Assembly: GCF_022662015.1 (NCBI RefSeq)
Contig: NZ_JAKMCM010000007.1
Coordinates: forward strand, 62,001 to 126,000
Source of the DNA: Aestuariivivens sediminicola
GTDB taxonomy: Bacteria; Bacteroidota; Bacteroidia; Flavobacteriales; Flavobacteriaceae
Direction of reading: 5' to 3'
DNA length: 64,000 bases
The notes under the pieces are model-generated. The model saw only the letters and a program-made list of their open reading frames with translations, ran no database searches and was not told the origin of the DNA. The stretch's first letter is position 1. The number at the start of each line of letters is the position of its first letter. Both the position numbers and the translations under genes were made by a program. Below, piece by piece: positions 55,001 to 64,000 of this stretch.

Positions 55001-55073
55001 ACGGGTTTAGCTCAGTTGGTAGAGCACTGGTCTCCAAAACCAGGTGTCGGGAGTTCGAGTCTCTCAACCCGTG
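55001..55073 (+). tRNA. tRNA-Trp (anticodon CCA)
   Basis: Acceptor ACGGGTT/AACCCGT, anticodon CCA in CTCCAAA, T-loop TTCGAGT, discriminator G; CCA end not encoded. Its last 15 bases are the beginning of the tandem repeat that follows. Confidence 0.96.
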
Positions 55074-55235
55074 CGAAGCAAGGATTGAGAGCGAGAAGTT
55101 TATGCCGAGCGAAGCCGCGGTAAGTCTCTCAACCCGTGCGAAGCAAGGATTGAGAGCGAGAAGTTTATGCCGAGCGAAGCCGCGGTAAGTCTCTCAACCC
55201 GTGCGAAGCAAGGATTGAGAGCGAGAAGTTTATGC
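55059..55235 (+). repeat. 65-bp tandem repeat (about 2.7 copies) that starts inside tRNA-Trp
   Basis: Units begin at 55059, 55124 and 55189 (period exactly 65). The third breaks off after GTTTATGC at about 55235. Units 1 and 2 are identical as far as I can read. Each unit starts with GTCTCTCAACCCGTG, the last 15 bases of tRNA-Trp. Inside each, CTCTCAA pairs with TTGAGAG, and TGC-GAA-GCA forms the top, giving a hairpin that uses the tRNA's own 3' bases. The array fills most of the gap to secE. Confidence 0.92.
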
Positions 55236-55316
55236 TAGGAAAACGGAGAACGTTTAATTTGAAAATAAATATCGGGGTGTACTGCTTCGAAATGGTGATT
55301 AATAAAGATTAGATAC

Positions 55317-55514
55317 ATGGCTGGAATTGTTAGTTATATTAAAGAATCGTTTGAAGAATTAAAAAACAATGTTACATGGACACCTTGGGCTGAAGCTCAA
55401 AGATTAACTGTTCTTGTAGCCGTTTTTTCGATTATATTTTCTCTTGGGATTTGGGGAGTTGATACGGTTTTCAGCAAGGTTATTACACTTTACTTTGATT
55501 GGATTAACGGATAA
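55317..55514 (+). CDS. secE: Preprotein translocase subunit SecE
   Basis: The 65-aa protein has the SecE core: amphipathic helix 'GIVSYIKESFEELKNNVTWT', then 'PWAEAQRLTVLVAVFSIIFS' leading into the single membrane helix (about residues 32-58). SecE clamps SecY in the inner membrane. It is upstream of nusG, 9 bp apart, the usual bacterial order. Confidence 0.95.
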   Translation: MAGIVSYIKESFEELKNNVTWTPWAEAQRLTVLVAVFSIIFSLGIWGVDTVFSKVITLYFDWING

Positions 55515-55523
55515 AAAGAAATT

Positions 55524-56078
55524 ATGTCTGAAGTAAGTGAGAAAAAATGGTATGTAGTTAGGGCTGTTAGCGGTCAGGAAAACAAAATTAAGACTTACAT
55601 TGAGAATGAAATAGCTCGGTTGGGTCTTCAGGATTATGTTGATCAGGTATTAGTGCCAACGGAGAAGGTGATTCAAATCCGGAATGGAAAAAAAATTAGT
55701 AAAGAAAAGGTTTTCTTCCCCGGATACATTATGATTCAAGCTAATCTTTCTGGAGAGGTACCACATATAATAAGATCGGTTACTAATGTAATTGGCTTTT
55801 TGGGTGAAACTAAAGGAGGTGATCCGGTACCACTTAGACCATCCGAAGTGAATAGAATGCTGGGTAAAGTTGATGAACTTGCCATAGAGGAAACGGCTAA
55901 TGTTGCTATTCCATTTACAAAAGGAGAAACAGTTAAGGTTATAGATGGGCCTTTCAATGGTTTTGATGGTACTATTGAAAAAATAAATGAAGAAAAGCGT
56001 AAACTAGAGGTAATGGTTAAGATTTTTGGAAGAAAAACACCATTGGAATTGAGTTATATGCAGGTTGAAAAAGTATAA
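55524..56078 (+). CDS. nusG: Transcription termination/antitermination factor NusG
   Basis: The 184-aa protein has the NGN domain ('KWYVVRAVSGQENKIKTYIE', 'VFFPGYIMIQANLSGEVPHI', 'VTNVIGFLG') and the KOW domain ('FTKGETVKVIDGPFNGFDGT', 'EKRKLEVMVKIFGRKTPLEL'). It binds elongating RNA polymerase, and ribosomal protein S10 or Rho. Length is normal, with no Bacteroidota-type insertion. Confidence 0.97.
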   Translation: MSEVSEKKWYVVRAVSGQENKIKTYIENEIARLGLQDYVDQVLVPTEKVIQIRNGKKISKEKVFFPGYIMIQANLSGEVPHIIRSVTNVIGFLGETKGGDPVPLRPSEVNRMLGKVDELAIEETANVAIPFTKGETVKVIDGPFNGFDGTIEKINEEKRKLEVMVKIFGRKTPLELSYMQVEKV

Positions 56079-56099
56079 TAATTGTTACACTATATATAA

Positions 56100-56133
56100 G
56101 GTATAATTTAGCTTCCACATTTAAAATTATACC
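56100..56133 (+). promoter_or_regulatory. Inverted repeat in the rplK leader
   Basis: GGTATAATTT (56100-56109) and AAATTATACC (56124-56133) form a perfect 10-bp stem with a 14-base loop, 17 bases before the rplK ATG. The L11 operon is autoregulated by L1 in other bacteria through an mRNA structure near this place. This one is A+T-rich and does not obviously mimic the 23S L1 site, so the role is uncertain. Confidence 0.4.
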
Positions 56134-56150
56134 CGTTTAAATTATTAAAA

Positions 56151-56588
56151 ATGGCAAAAGAATTAGGTAAAGTAGTTAAGTTACAAGTTCGGGGAGGTGC
56201 TGCGAATCCATCGCCACCGGTTGGACCCGCTTTAGGTGCTGCTGGAGTTAACATCATGGAGTTTTGCAAGCAATTCAATGCAAGGACTCAGGACAAAGCC
56301 GGTAAGGTATTGCCTGTTGTTATCTCTGTTTATAAAGACAAATCGTTTGATTTTGTTATAAAAACTCCTCCAGCTGCAGTACAATTATTAGAAGCGGCCA
56401 AAGTAAAGAAGGGTTCAGGAGAACCAAACCGAAGAAAAGTAGCTAAAGTTTCGTGGGATCAGATCAGAAACATTGCAGAAGATAAAATGCAGGACTTAAA
56501 TGCGTTTACAGTCGAGTCTGCGATGAAAATGGTTGCTGGTACCGCAAGATCAATGGGAATTACCGTAACAGGAAAGTTTCCATCTTAA
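56151..56588 (+). CDS. rplK: 50S ribosomal protein uL11
   Basis: The 145-aa protein has the N-terminal domain with '[20 protein letters not shown]' and '[20 protein letters not shown]', and the rRNA-binding C-terminal domain with '[20 protein letters not shown]'. It forms the GTPase-associated centre with 23S rRNA and the L10/L12 stalk. Spacing to rplA is 20 bp. Confidence 0.98.
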   Translation: MAKELGKVVKLQVRGGAANPSPPVGPALGAAGVNIMEFCKQFNARTQDKAGKVLPVVISVYKDKSFDFVIKTPPAAVQLLEAAKVKKGSGEPNRRKVAKVSWDQIRNIAEDKMQDLNAFTVESAMKMVAGTARSMGITVTGKFPS

Positions 56589-56608
56589 TCGTTTAAAGAC
56601 ATTAAAAA

Positions 56609-57298
56609 ATGGCAAGATTAACAAAAAAGCAAAAGGAAGCTTTAGCAAAAATAGAAAAAGGGAGATTGTATTCATTAGATGAAGCATCTGCCCTGGTAAA
56701 GGAAATTACCAATACTAAATTTGATTCATCCGTTGATATTGCGGTGCGATTAGGAGTTGATCCTAGAAAGGCAAATCAGATGGTTAGAGGTGTTGTATCT
56801 CTTCCTCATGGTACTGGTAAGGATATGAAGGTTTTAGCACTGGTTACTCCTGATAAAGAAGCCGAAGCCAAGGAGGCAGGAGCTGATTATGTCGGATTAG
56901 ATGAATACCTTGACAAGATTAAAAGTGGCTGGACAGATGTCGACGTCATTGTTACCATGCCCAGTGTTATGGGAAAATTAGGACCATTAGGACGTATATT
57001 AGGTCCGCGTGGCTTAATGCCAAACCCAAAAACTGGTACGGTCACCATGGATATTGCTAAAGCTGTAAGTGAAGTAAAAGCCGGTAAAATTGACTTTAAA
57101 GTTGATAAAACCGGGATTGTTCACGCTGCAATTGGTAAGGCATCATTTAGCGCCGATAAAATTGCAGGTAATGCAAATGAATTAATTCAAACATTATTAA
57201 GATTAAAACCAACTGCCGCAAAAGGTACTTACGTTAAAAGTATTCATTTATCAAGTACAATGAGTCCTAGTGTTTCAGTTGACCCAAAAGTTGGTTAA
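56609..57298 (+). CDS. rplA: 50S ribosomal protein uL1
   Basis: The 229-aa two-domain protein carries '[20 protein letters not shown]', '[14 protein letters not shown]' and '[19 protein letters not shown]', the invariant uL1 signatures. It forms the L1 stalk that moves E-site tRNA and represses its own operon in many bacteria. Length is normal. Confidence 0.98.
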   Translation: MARLTKKQKEALAKIEKGRLYSLDEASALVKEITNTKFDSSVDIAVRLGVDPRKANQMVRGVVSLPHGTGKDMKVLALVTPDKEAEAKEAGADYVGLDEYLDKIKSGWTDVDVIVTMPSVMGKLGPLGRILGPRGLMPNPKTGTVTMDIAKAVSEVKAGKIDFKVDKTGIVHAAIGKASFSADKIAGNANELIQTLLRLKPTAAKGTYVKSIHLSSTMSPSVSVDPKVG

Positions 57299-57318
57299 TT
57301 AGTTAATAAACTTTTATT

Positions 57319-57840
57319 ATGACAAGAGAAGAAAAATCGCAAGTAATTAAAGACTTAACTGCACAATTAGCCGATAATGCCAATATTTATTTGGCGGATA
57401 TTTCAGGGTTGAATGCAGGGGCTACCTCAGATTTACGTCGCGCTTGTTTTAAGGCGAATGTAAAGTTAGCGGTAGTAAAGAACACATTACTTGCTAAAGC
57501 AATGGAAGCTTCAGAAAAAGAATTTGGAGAGCTTCCTACAGTTTTAAAAGGGAATACCTCGGTTATGTACTCCGAAACTGGTAATGCACCAGCAAAGGTT
57601 ATTAAAAACTTCAGAAAAAAATCTGAAAAACCATTGTTGAAAGGTGCTTTTATCGAAGAGGCTATTTATATTGGTGACAACCAATTAGATGCGTTAGTTG
57701 ATATCAAATCTAGAGAGGAGTTAATAGGGGATATCGTAACCTTACTGCAGTCTCCCGCCAAGAACGTTATTTCGGCGTTACAATCTGGTGGTGGAAAACT
57801 TGCAGGAATTATTAAAACACTATCCGAAAAAGAAGGATAG
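57319..57840 (+). CDS. rplJ: 50S ribosomal protein uL10
   Basis: The 173-aa protein has the rRNA-binding N-terminal domain ('EEKSQVIKDLTAQLADNANI', 'LRRACFKANVKLAVVKNTLL') and a C-terminal helix where L7/L12 dimers attach ('SPAKNVISALQSGGGKLAGI'). It is the base of the ribosomal stalk. It lies 20 bp after rplA, so rplK, rplA, rplJ and rplL form one cluster. Confidence 0.97.
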   Translation: MTREEKSQVIKDLTAQLADNANIYLADISGLNAGATSDLRRACFKANVKLAVVKNTLLAKAMEASEKEFGELPTVLKGNTSVMYSETGNAPAKVIKNFRKKSEKPLLKGAFIEEAIYIGDNQLDALVDIKSREELIGDIVTLLQSPAKNVISALQSGGGKLAGIIKTLSEKEG

Positions 57841-57906
57841 ACTTAAATAAGTTCGCACTTTATTACAATTATATTAAAATTAAAAATTTATTAAAACGAT
57901 AGAAAA

Positions 57907-58284
57907 ATGGCAGATTTAAAAGATTTCGCAGAACAATTAGTTAACTTAACAGTAAAAGAAGTAAATGAGTTAGCTACTATATTAAAAGAAGAGTATGGTA
58001 TTGAGCCTGCTGCTGCTGCAGTAGCCGTTGCTGGTCCAGCCGCTGGTGGTGGTGACGATGCTGGTGAGGCACAAACTGAATTTGATGTCATACTTAAAGC
58101 TCCTGGAGCTTCTAAGTTAGCAGTGGTAAAATTGGTTAAGGAATTAACAGGTTTAGGGCTTAAAGAAGCTAAAGAACTAGTTGATGGCGCACCTAACGCC
58201 ATAAAGGAAGCTGTTTCTAAAGATGAAGCTGAAGCGTTAAAATCGCAATTAGAAGAAGCTGGAGCGGAAGTTGAGCTTAAATAA
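57907..58284 (+). CDS. rplL: 50S ribosomal protein bL12 (L7/L12)
   Basis: The 125-aa acidic protein has the N-terminal dimerisation helices ('[20 protein letters not shown]'), an Ala/Gly-rich hinge ('[20 protein letters not shown]') and the factor-binding C-terminal domain ('[20 protein letters not shown]', '[20 protein letters not shown]'). Multiple copies on L10 recruit translation GTPases. Confidence 0.98.
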   Translation: MADLKDFAEQLVNLTVKEVNELATILKEEYGIEPAAAAVAVAGPAAGGGDDAGEAQTEFDVILKAPGASKLAVVKLVKELTGLGLKEAKELVDGAPNAIKEAVSKDEAEALKSQLEEAGAEVELK

Positions 58285-58307
58285 GCTTAGCATTCAAACA
58301 AAATATA

Positions 58308-58348
58308 GGTTTAGGTCTGTCCCGAATATTTAGGATAAGGCCTAAACC
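58308..58348 (+). promoter_or_regulatory. Hairpin between rplL and rpoB
   Basis: GGTTTAGG (58308-58315) and CCTAAACC (58341-58348) pair over 8 bp around a 25-base interior. The stem is followed by ATTTTGCG, not a full U-tract. A second, weaker AGTGC/GCACT stem lies near 58427-58444 just before a T-run. These may reduce read-through into rpoB, or process the mRNA, as seen at the same junction in other bacteria. Confidence 0.45.
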
Positions 58349-58478
58349 ATTTTGCGTATATAATACATACCAAAAAAATTATTCAATAGTGTGCAGAATA
58401 TGAACATGCTATTTGACCCATTTAATTAGTGCACTTTTAGGCACTTTCACTATTTTTTAATCAAAATTTCGTCCATTG

Positions 58479-61400
58479 ATGTTATCAACACAAGCTGAAA
58501 GATTAAATTTTTCCTCCATTGTAAACAGAACCGAATATCCAGATTTCTTGGATATACAAATTAAATCCTTTCAGGATTTTTTCCAGTTAGAAACAAAGTC
58601 TGAAGAAAGAGGAGACGAAGGTTTATATAATACCTTCATGGAAAATTTTCCAATAACTGATTCCCGCAATCAATTCGTTTTAGAATTTCTAGATTATTTT
58701 GTAGATCCTCCGAGATATGCTATTGAAGAGTGTATTGAAAGAGGACTTACCTACAGTGTCCCTCTTAAAGCGAGATTAAAATTATATTGTACAGATCCTG
58801 AACATGAAGATTTTGAGACCATTGTTCAAGATGTGTATTTAGGTACCATTCCCTACATGACACCAAGTGGGACTTTTGTTATTAATGGTGCTGAACGCGT
58901 TGTAGTATCTCAATTGCACAGATCCCCTGGTGTATTCTTCGGTCAATCTTTCCATGCCAATGGTACTAAATTGTACTCTGCAAGGGTGATACCTTTTAAA
59001 GGATCCTGGATAGAATTTGCTACGGATATCAATCAGGTAATGTATGCCTATATTGATAGAAAAAAGAAATTACCTGTAACTACGTTATTCCGCGCAATTG
59101 GATTTGAACGCGATAAAGATATACTGGAAATCTTTGACTTGGCAGAAGAGGTCAAAGTATCTAAATCTGGATTGAAGAAGTATTTAGGAAGAAAATTAGC
59201 GGCTCGGGTGCTTAACACCTGGCATGAAGATTTTGTGGATGAAGATACAGGAGAAGTTGTATCCATTGAACGTAACGAAATAGTTTTAGATCGTGATACC
59301 GTCCTTGATAAGGAAAATATAGAAGAAATTCTTGAAGCAGAAGTAAAGACTATTCTTTTGCATAAGGAAACTTCAGAGCAGGGAGACTACGCGATAATTC
59401 ATAATACACTTCAAAAAGATCCTACCAATTCAGAAAAGGAGGCTGTTGAGCATATTTATCGTCAACTTAGAAATGCTGAGCCACCCGATGAAGAGACTGC
59501 TCGTGGAATAATTGATAAATTATTCTTTAGTGACCAGCGTTATTCCCTGGGTGAAGTTGGGCGTTACAGAATGAACAAGAAATTGGGTCTTGATATCGGA
59601 ATGGATAAGCAGGTACTGACCAAGGAAGATATCATTACCATTATAAAATACTTAATAGAATTAATTAATTCAAAGGCAGAGATTGATGATATTGATCACT
59701 TGTCAAACAGACGTGTAAGAACTGTTGGAGAACAATTATCACAACAGTTTGGTGTTGGTTTGGCTCGTATGGCGCGTACGATACGTGAGCGTATGAATGT
59801 GCGTGACAATGAGGTATTTACTCCAATCGATTTGATCAATGCAAAGACCCTGTCTTCAGTGATTAATTCGTTCTTTGGAACCAACCAGTTATCTCAGTTC
59901 ATGGATCAAACCAATCCGTTGGCGGAAATTACACATAAACGTCGTTTATCTGCTTTAGGACCTGGTGGTTTATCCCGTGAAAGAGCTGGTTTTGAGGTGC
60001 GTGATGTGCATTATACGCATTACGGTCGCTTATGTCCGATTGAAACACCGGAAGGACCGAATATTGGGTTGATATCTTCTCTTTCCGTATATGCTAAGGT
60101 GAATTCCATGGGATTCATCGAAACACCTTACCGTGCGGTTGAAAATGGTGTTGTTGATATCAAGGGAGATCCTGTATACTTGAGTGCAGAGGAAGAAGAA
60201 GAGAAATTAATTGCGCAGGCAACCGTTAAGGTAGACGATAAGGGAAAGATTCTTCATGATAAGGTAATTTCCAGAATGGAAGGCGATTTTCCTGTAGTTG
60301 AGCCGACTCGTGTCCACTACACTGATGTGGCACCAAATCAGATATCATCAATATCGGCGTCATTGATTCCATTCCTTGAACATGATGATGCAAACCGTGC
60401 ATTGATGGGATCTAACATGATGCGGCAGGCAGTACCATTGTTATTGCCACAATCGCCTATTGTGGGAACCGGTCTGGAGCGTCAGGTAGCATCGGATTCA
60501 AGGGTGCTAATCAATGCAGAGGGCAATGGAGAGGTGCTTTATGTCGATGCTAACGAGATTAAAATAAAATACGAACGTACTGAAGACGAGGCAAAGGTAA
60601 GTTTCGATAGTGATATTAAGACTTATGAACTTGTAAAATTCAGAAAAACAAATCAAGGTACTGCCATCAACCTGAAGCCTATTGTTATTAAGGGCGATAA
60701 GGTGACAAAGGGACAAGTATTATGTGAAGGTTATGCTACACAGAATGGTGAACTGGCACTTGGTAGAAATATGAAAGTGGCCTTTATGCCATGGAAGGGG
60801 TATAACTTTGAGGATGCTATTGTGATATCTGAAAAAGTAGTTCGTGAAGATATATTCACTTCTATTCATATTGATGAGTATTCACTTGAAGTTAGAGACA
60901 CCAAACTTGGTAATGAAGAATTGACGAACGACATTCCAAACGTTTCTGAAGAAGCTACAAAAGATTTGGATGAAAATGGGATGATTCGAATTGGTGCAGA
61001 GGTTAAGCCTGGTGATATTTTAATAGGTAAAATTACACCAAAAGGAGAAAGTGATCCTACTCCGGAGGAGAAATTATTACGAGCCATTTTTGGTGATAAA
61101 GCGGGAGATGTTAAAGATGCATCATTAAAAGCTTCACCATCTTTAAATGGCGTTGTAATAGACAAAAAATTATTTGCTCGAGCAGTTAAAGATAAAAGAA
61201 AACGTGCTCAGGATAAGGATGATATTCTTCAGCTGGAAGGTATTTACGATGCCAAATTTGACGAATTAAAGAATGTCTTAATTGAAAAATTATTCGCTAT
61301 TGTCAATGGTAAAACAGCACAAGGTGTTTATAATGACTTAGGAGAGGAAGTGCTTCCTAAAGGCAAGAAATTTACACTTAAAATGTTAAATGCTGTTGAT

Positions 61401-62291
61401 GATTATGCGCATTTAGTTTCAGGTAAATGGACAACGGACGATCATACCAATCAGTTGGTTGCAGATTTGATTCATAATTATAAAATTAAGGAGAATGACC
61501 TTCAAGGTTCTTTACGTCGTGAGAAGTTTACCATTTCTGTAGGAGATGAATTACCAGCTGGTATAATCAAACTGGCTAAAGTCTACATTGCTAAAAAGCG
61601 TAAACTAAAAGTAGGTGATAAGATGGCTGGACGCCATGGTAATAAAGGTATTGTAGCGCGTATTGTTCGCGAAGAGGATATGCCATTTCTTGAAGATGGA
61701 ACCCCTGTTGATATTGTGTTGAATCCATTAGGTGTACCATCACGTATGAATATAGGTCAGATTTATGAAACGGTATTAGGATGGGCCGGACAGAAATTAG
61801 GTCGTCAATTTGCGACACCTATTTTTGACGGTGCTACGATCGATCAAATAAATGAGCTTACGGACGAAGCCGCAATTCCTCGTTTTGGTCACACCCATTT
61901 ATATGATGGAGGAACTGGAGAGCGCTTTGATCAAGCTGCTACCGTCGGTGTAATTTATATGTTGAAATTAGGACATATGGTTGACGATAAAATGCATGCT
62001 CGATCTATAGGTCCTTACTCACTAATTACGCAACAACCCCTAGGAGGTAAAGCGCAATTCGGTGGACAACGATTTGGTGAAATGGAAGTTTGGGCACTGG
62101 AGGCATATGGTGCTTCAAGTACCTTACGTGAGATTTTAACCGTAAAATCGGATGATGTAATTGGTAGAGCCAAAACTTACGAAAGTATTGTGAAGGGTGA
62201 ACCAATGCCGGATCCAGGACTACCTGAATCTTTCAATGTATTGATGCATGAACTTAAAGGTTTGGGATTAGATATCAGATTAGAGGAGTAA
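58479..62291 (+). CDS. rpoB: RNA polymerase beta subunit
   Basis: The 1270-aa protein begins at the ATG at 58479; a TTG three bases earlier is in frame but unlikely. Landmarks are '[20 protein letters not shown]' and '[20 protein letters not shown]' (the rifampicin-binding region, with wild-type-looking residues), '[14 protein letters not shown]', '[20 protein letters not shown]' and '[10 protein letters not shown]'. It ends with '[13 protein letters not shown]'. Together with rpoC it forms the catalytic core. Confidence 0.98.
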   Translation: MLSTQAERLNFSSIVNRTEYPDFLDIQIKSFQDFFQLETKSEERGDEGLYNTFMENFPITDSRNQFVLEFLDYFVDPPRYAIEECIERGLTYSVPLKARLKLYCTDPEHEDFETIVQDVYLGTIPYMTPSGTFVINGAERVVVSQLHRSPGVFFGQSFHANGTKLYSARVIPFKGSWIEFATDINQVMYAYIDRKKKLPVTTLFRAIGFERDKDILEIFDLAEEVKVSKSGLKKYLGRKLAARVLNTWHEDFVDEDTGEVVSIERNEIVLDRDTVLDKENIEEILEAEVKTILLHKETSEQGDYAIIHNTLQKDPTNSEKEAVEHIYRQLRNAEPPDEETARGIIDKLFFSDQRYSLGEVGRYRMNKKLGLDIGMDKQVLTKEDIITIIKYLIELINSKAEIDDIDHLSNRRVRTVGEQLSQQFGVGLARMARTIRERMNVRDNEVFTPIDLINAKTLSSVINSFFGTNQLSQFMDQTNPLAEITHKRRLSALGPGGLSRERAGFEVRDVHYTHYGRLCPIETPEGPNIGLISSLSVYAKVNSMGFIETPYRAVENGVVDIKGDPVYLSAEEEEEKLIAQATVKVDDKGKILHDKVISRMEGDFPVVEPTRVHYTDVAPNQISSISASLIPFLEHDDANRALMGSNMMRQAVPLLLPQSPIVGTGLERQVASDSRVLINAEGNGEVLYVDANEIKIKYERTEDEAKVSFDSDIKTYELVKFRKTNQGTAINLKPIVIKGDKVTKGQVLCEGYATQNGELALGRNMKVAFMPWKGYNFEDAIVISEKVVREDIFTSIHIDEYSLEVRDTKLGNEELTNDIPNVSEEATKDLDENGMIRIGAEVKPGDILIGKITPKGESDPTPEEKLLRAIFGDKAGDVKDASLKASPSLNGVVIDKKLFARAVKDKRKRAQDKDDILQLEGIYDAKFDELKNVLIEKLFAIVNGKTAQGVYNDLGEEVLPKGKKFTLKMLNAVDDYAHLVSGKWTTDDHTNQLVADLIHNYKIKENDLQGSLRREKFTISVGDELPAGIIKLAKVYIAKKRKLKVGDKMAGRHGNKGIVARIVREEDMPFLEDGTPVDIVLNPLGVPSRMNIGQIYETVLGWAGQKLGRQFATPIFDGATIDQINELTDEAAIPRFGHTHLYDGGTGERFDQAATVGVIYMLKLGHMVDDKMHARSIGPYSLITQQPLGGKAQFGGQRFGEMEVWALEAYGASSTLREILTVKSDDVIGRAKTYESIVKGEPMPDPGLPESFNVLMHELKGLGLDIRLEE

Positions 62292-62351
62292 AAAATGGTT
62301 AAAGCCTCGTTTTTCGGTTCATATGAGGACCTGATGTTGGGCTATAACTGA

Positions 62352-64000
<1,649 letters not shown>

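Noticed and set aside
58479-62291. Rifampicin-resistance substitutions in rpoB
   Set aside because: The cluster region reads as a normal wild-type sequence for the group; no known resistance exchange is evident by eye.

Overview
The window is chromosomal DNA from a member of the Bacteroidota, most likely family Flavobacteriaceae. The evidence is low G+C; promoters of the TTG-N18-22-TAnnTTTG type instead of -35/-10 boxes; near absence of Shine-Dalgarno sequences except a strong one before rpsU; many short Bacteroidota lipoprotein and secretion signals; and families typical of this group (DUF2851, DUF1573, TPR-containing hybrid histidine kinase, the trpEGDCFBA order). I cannot name genus or species from sequence alone. 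Almost everything looks like core genome. I see no prophage, insertion sequence, CRISPR array or defence island.

Layout. 1-5.2 kb: start of an FtsE-like ATPase (minus strand, cut by the edge), then a plus-strand pair of a 1005-aa periplasmic TPR protein and a plug-less outer-membrane beta-barrel protein. 5.3-10 kb: methyltransferase, Cys-cluster protein, sterol-desaturase-like hydroxylase, NamZ muramidase lipoprotein and a LolC/E-type permease. 10.0-10.7 kb: non-coding, with three identical 27-bp palindromic repeats. 10.7-17.6 kb: complete tryptophan operon on the minus strand, preceded by a leader peptide with three consecutive Trp codons, a terminator and a competing antiterminator, i.e. 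a classical attenuator. 17.8-21.2 kb: two thioredoxin-fold and two rhodanese proteins, a secreted protein of unknown function and a small membrane coiled-coil protein. 21.3-29 kb: a large sortilin/BNR-type beta-propeller protein, a lipoprotein, a methyltransferase, MsrA, a coiled-coil protein whose zinc ribbon has lost every cysteine, and a NIF3 protein. 29-39 kb: LpxK, a hybrid histidine kinase, LipA, two ECF sigma factors (one with an RskA-like anti-sigma factor, one in an operon with a glycosyltransferase), MurB and an aminotransferase. 39-51 kb: a retropepsin/PDZ protein, DUF1573, ValS, DUF2721, DUF2851, PspC, a K+ channel, an AgcS symporter, a helix-hairpin-helix protein and an acyl-CoA dehydrogenase.

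51-64 kb is the conserved translation/transcription core: rpsU, xerC, hpf, tRNA-Thr, tRNA-Tyr, tRNA-Gly, tRNA-Thr, tuf, tRNA-Trp, secE, nusG, rplK, rplA, rplJ, rplL, rpoB and rpoC (cut by the right edge). Two features stand out. rpsU has a full AAAGGAGG ribosome-binding site, consistent with autoregulation by bS21. Between tRNA-Trp and secE lies a 65-bp tandem repeat (about 2.7 copies) whose unit begins with the last 15 bases of the tRNA-Trp gene and can fold into a hairpin with them.

The most notable items are the trp attenuator, the tRNA-Trp-derived repeat, the cysteine-less zinc-ribbon protein and an acidic insertion in the AgcS symporter. I found nothing I would call with confidence a wholly new multi-gene system.
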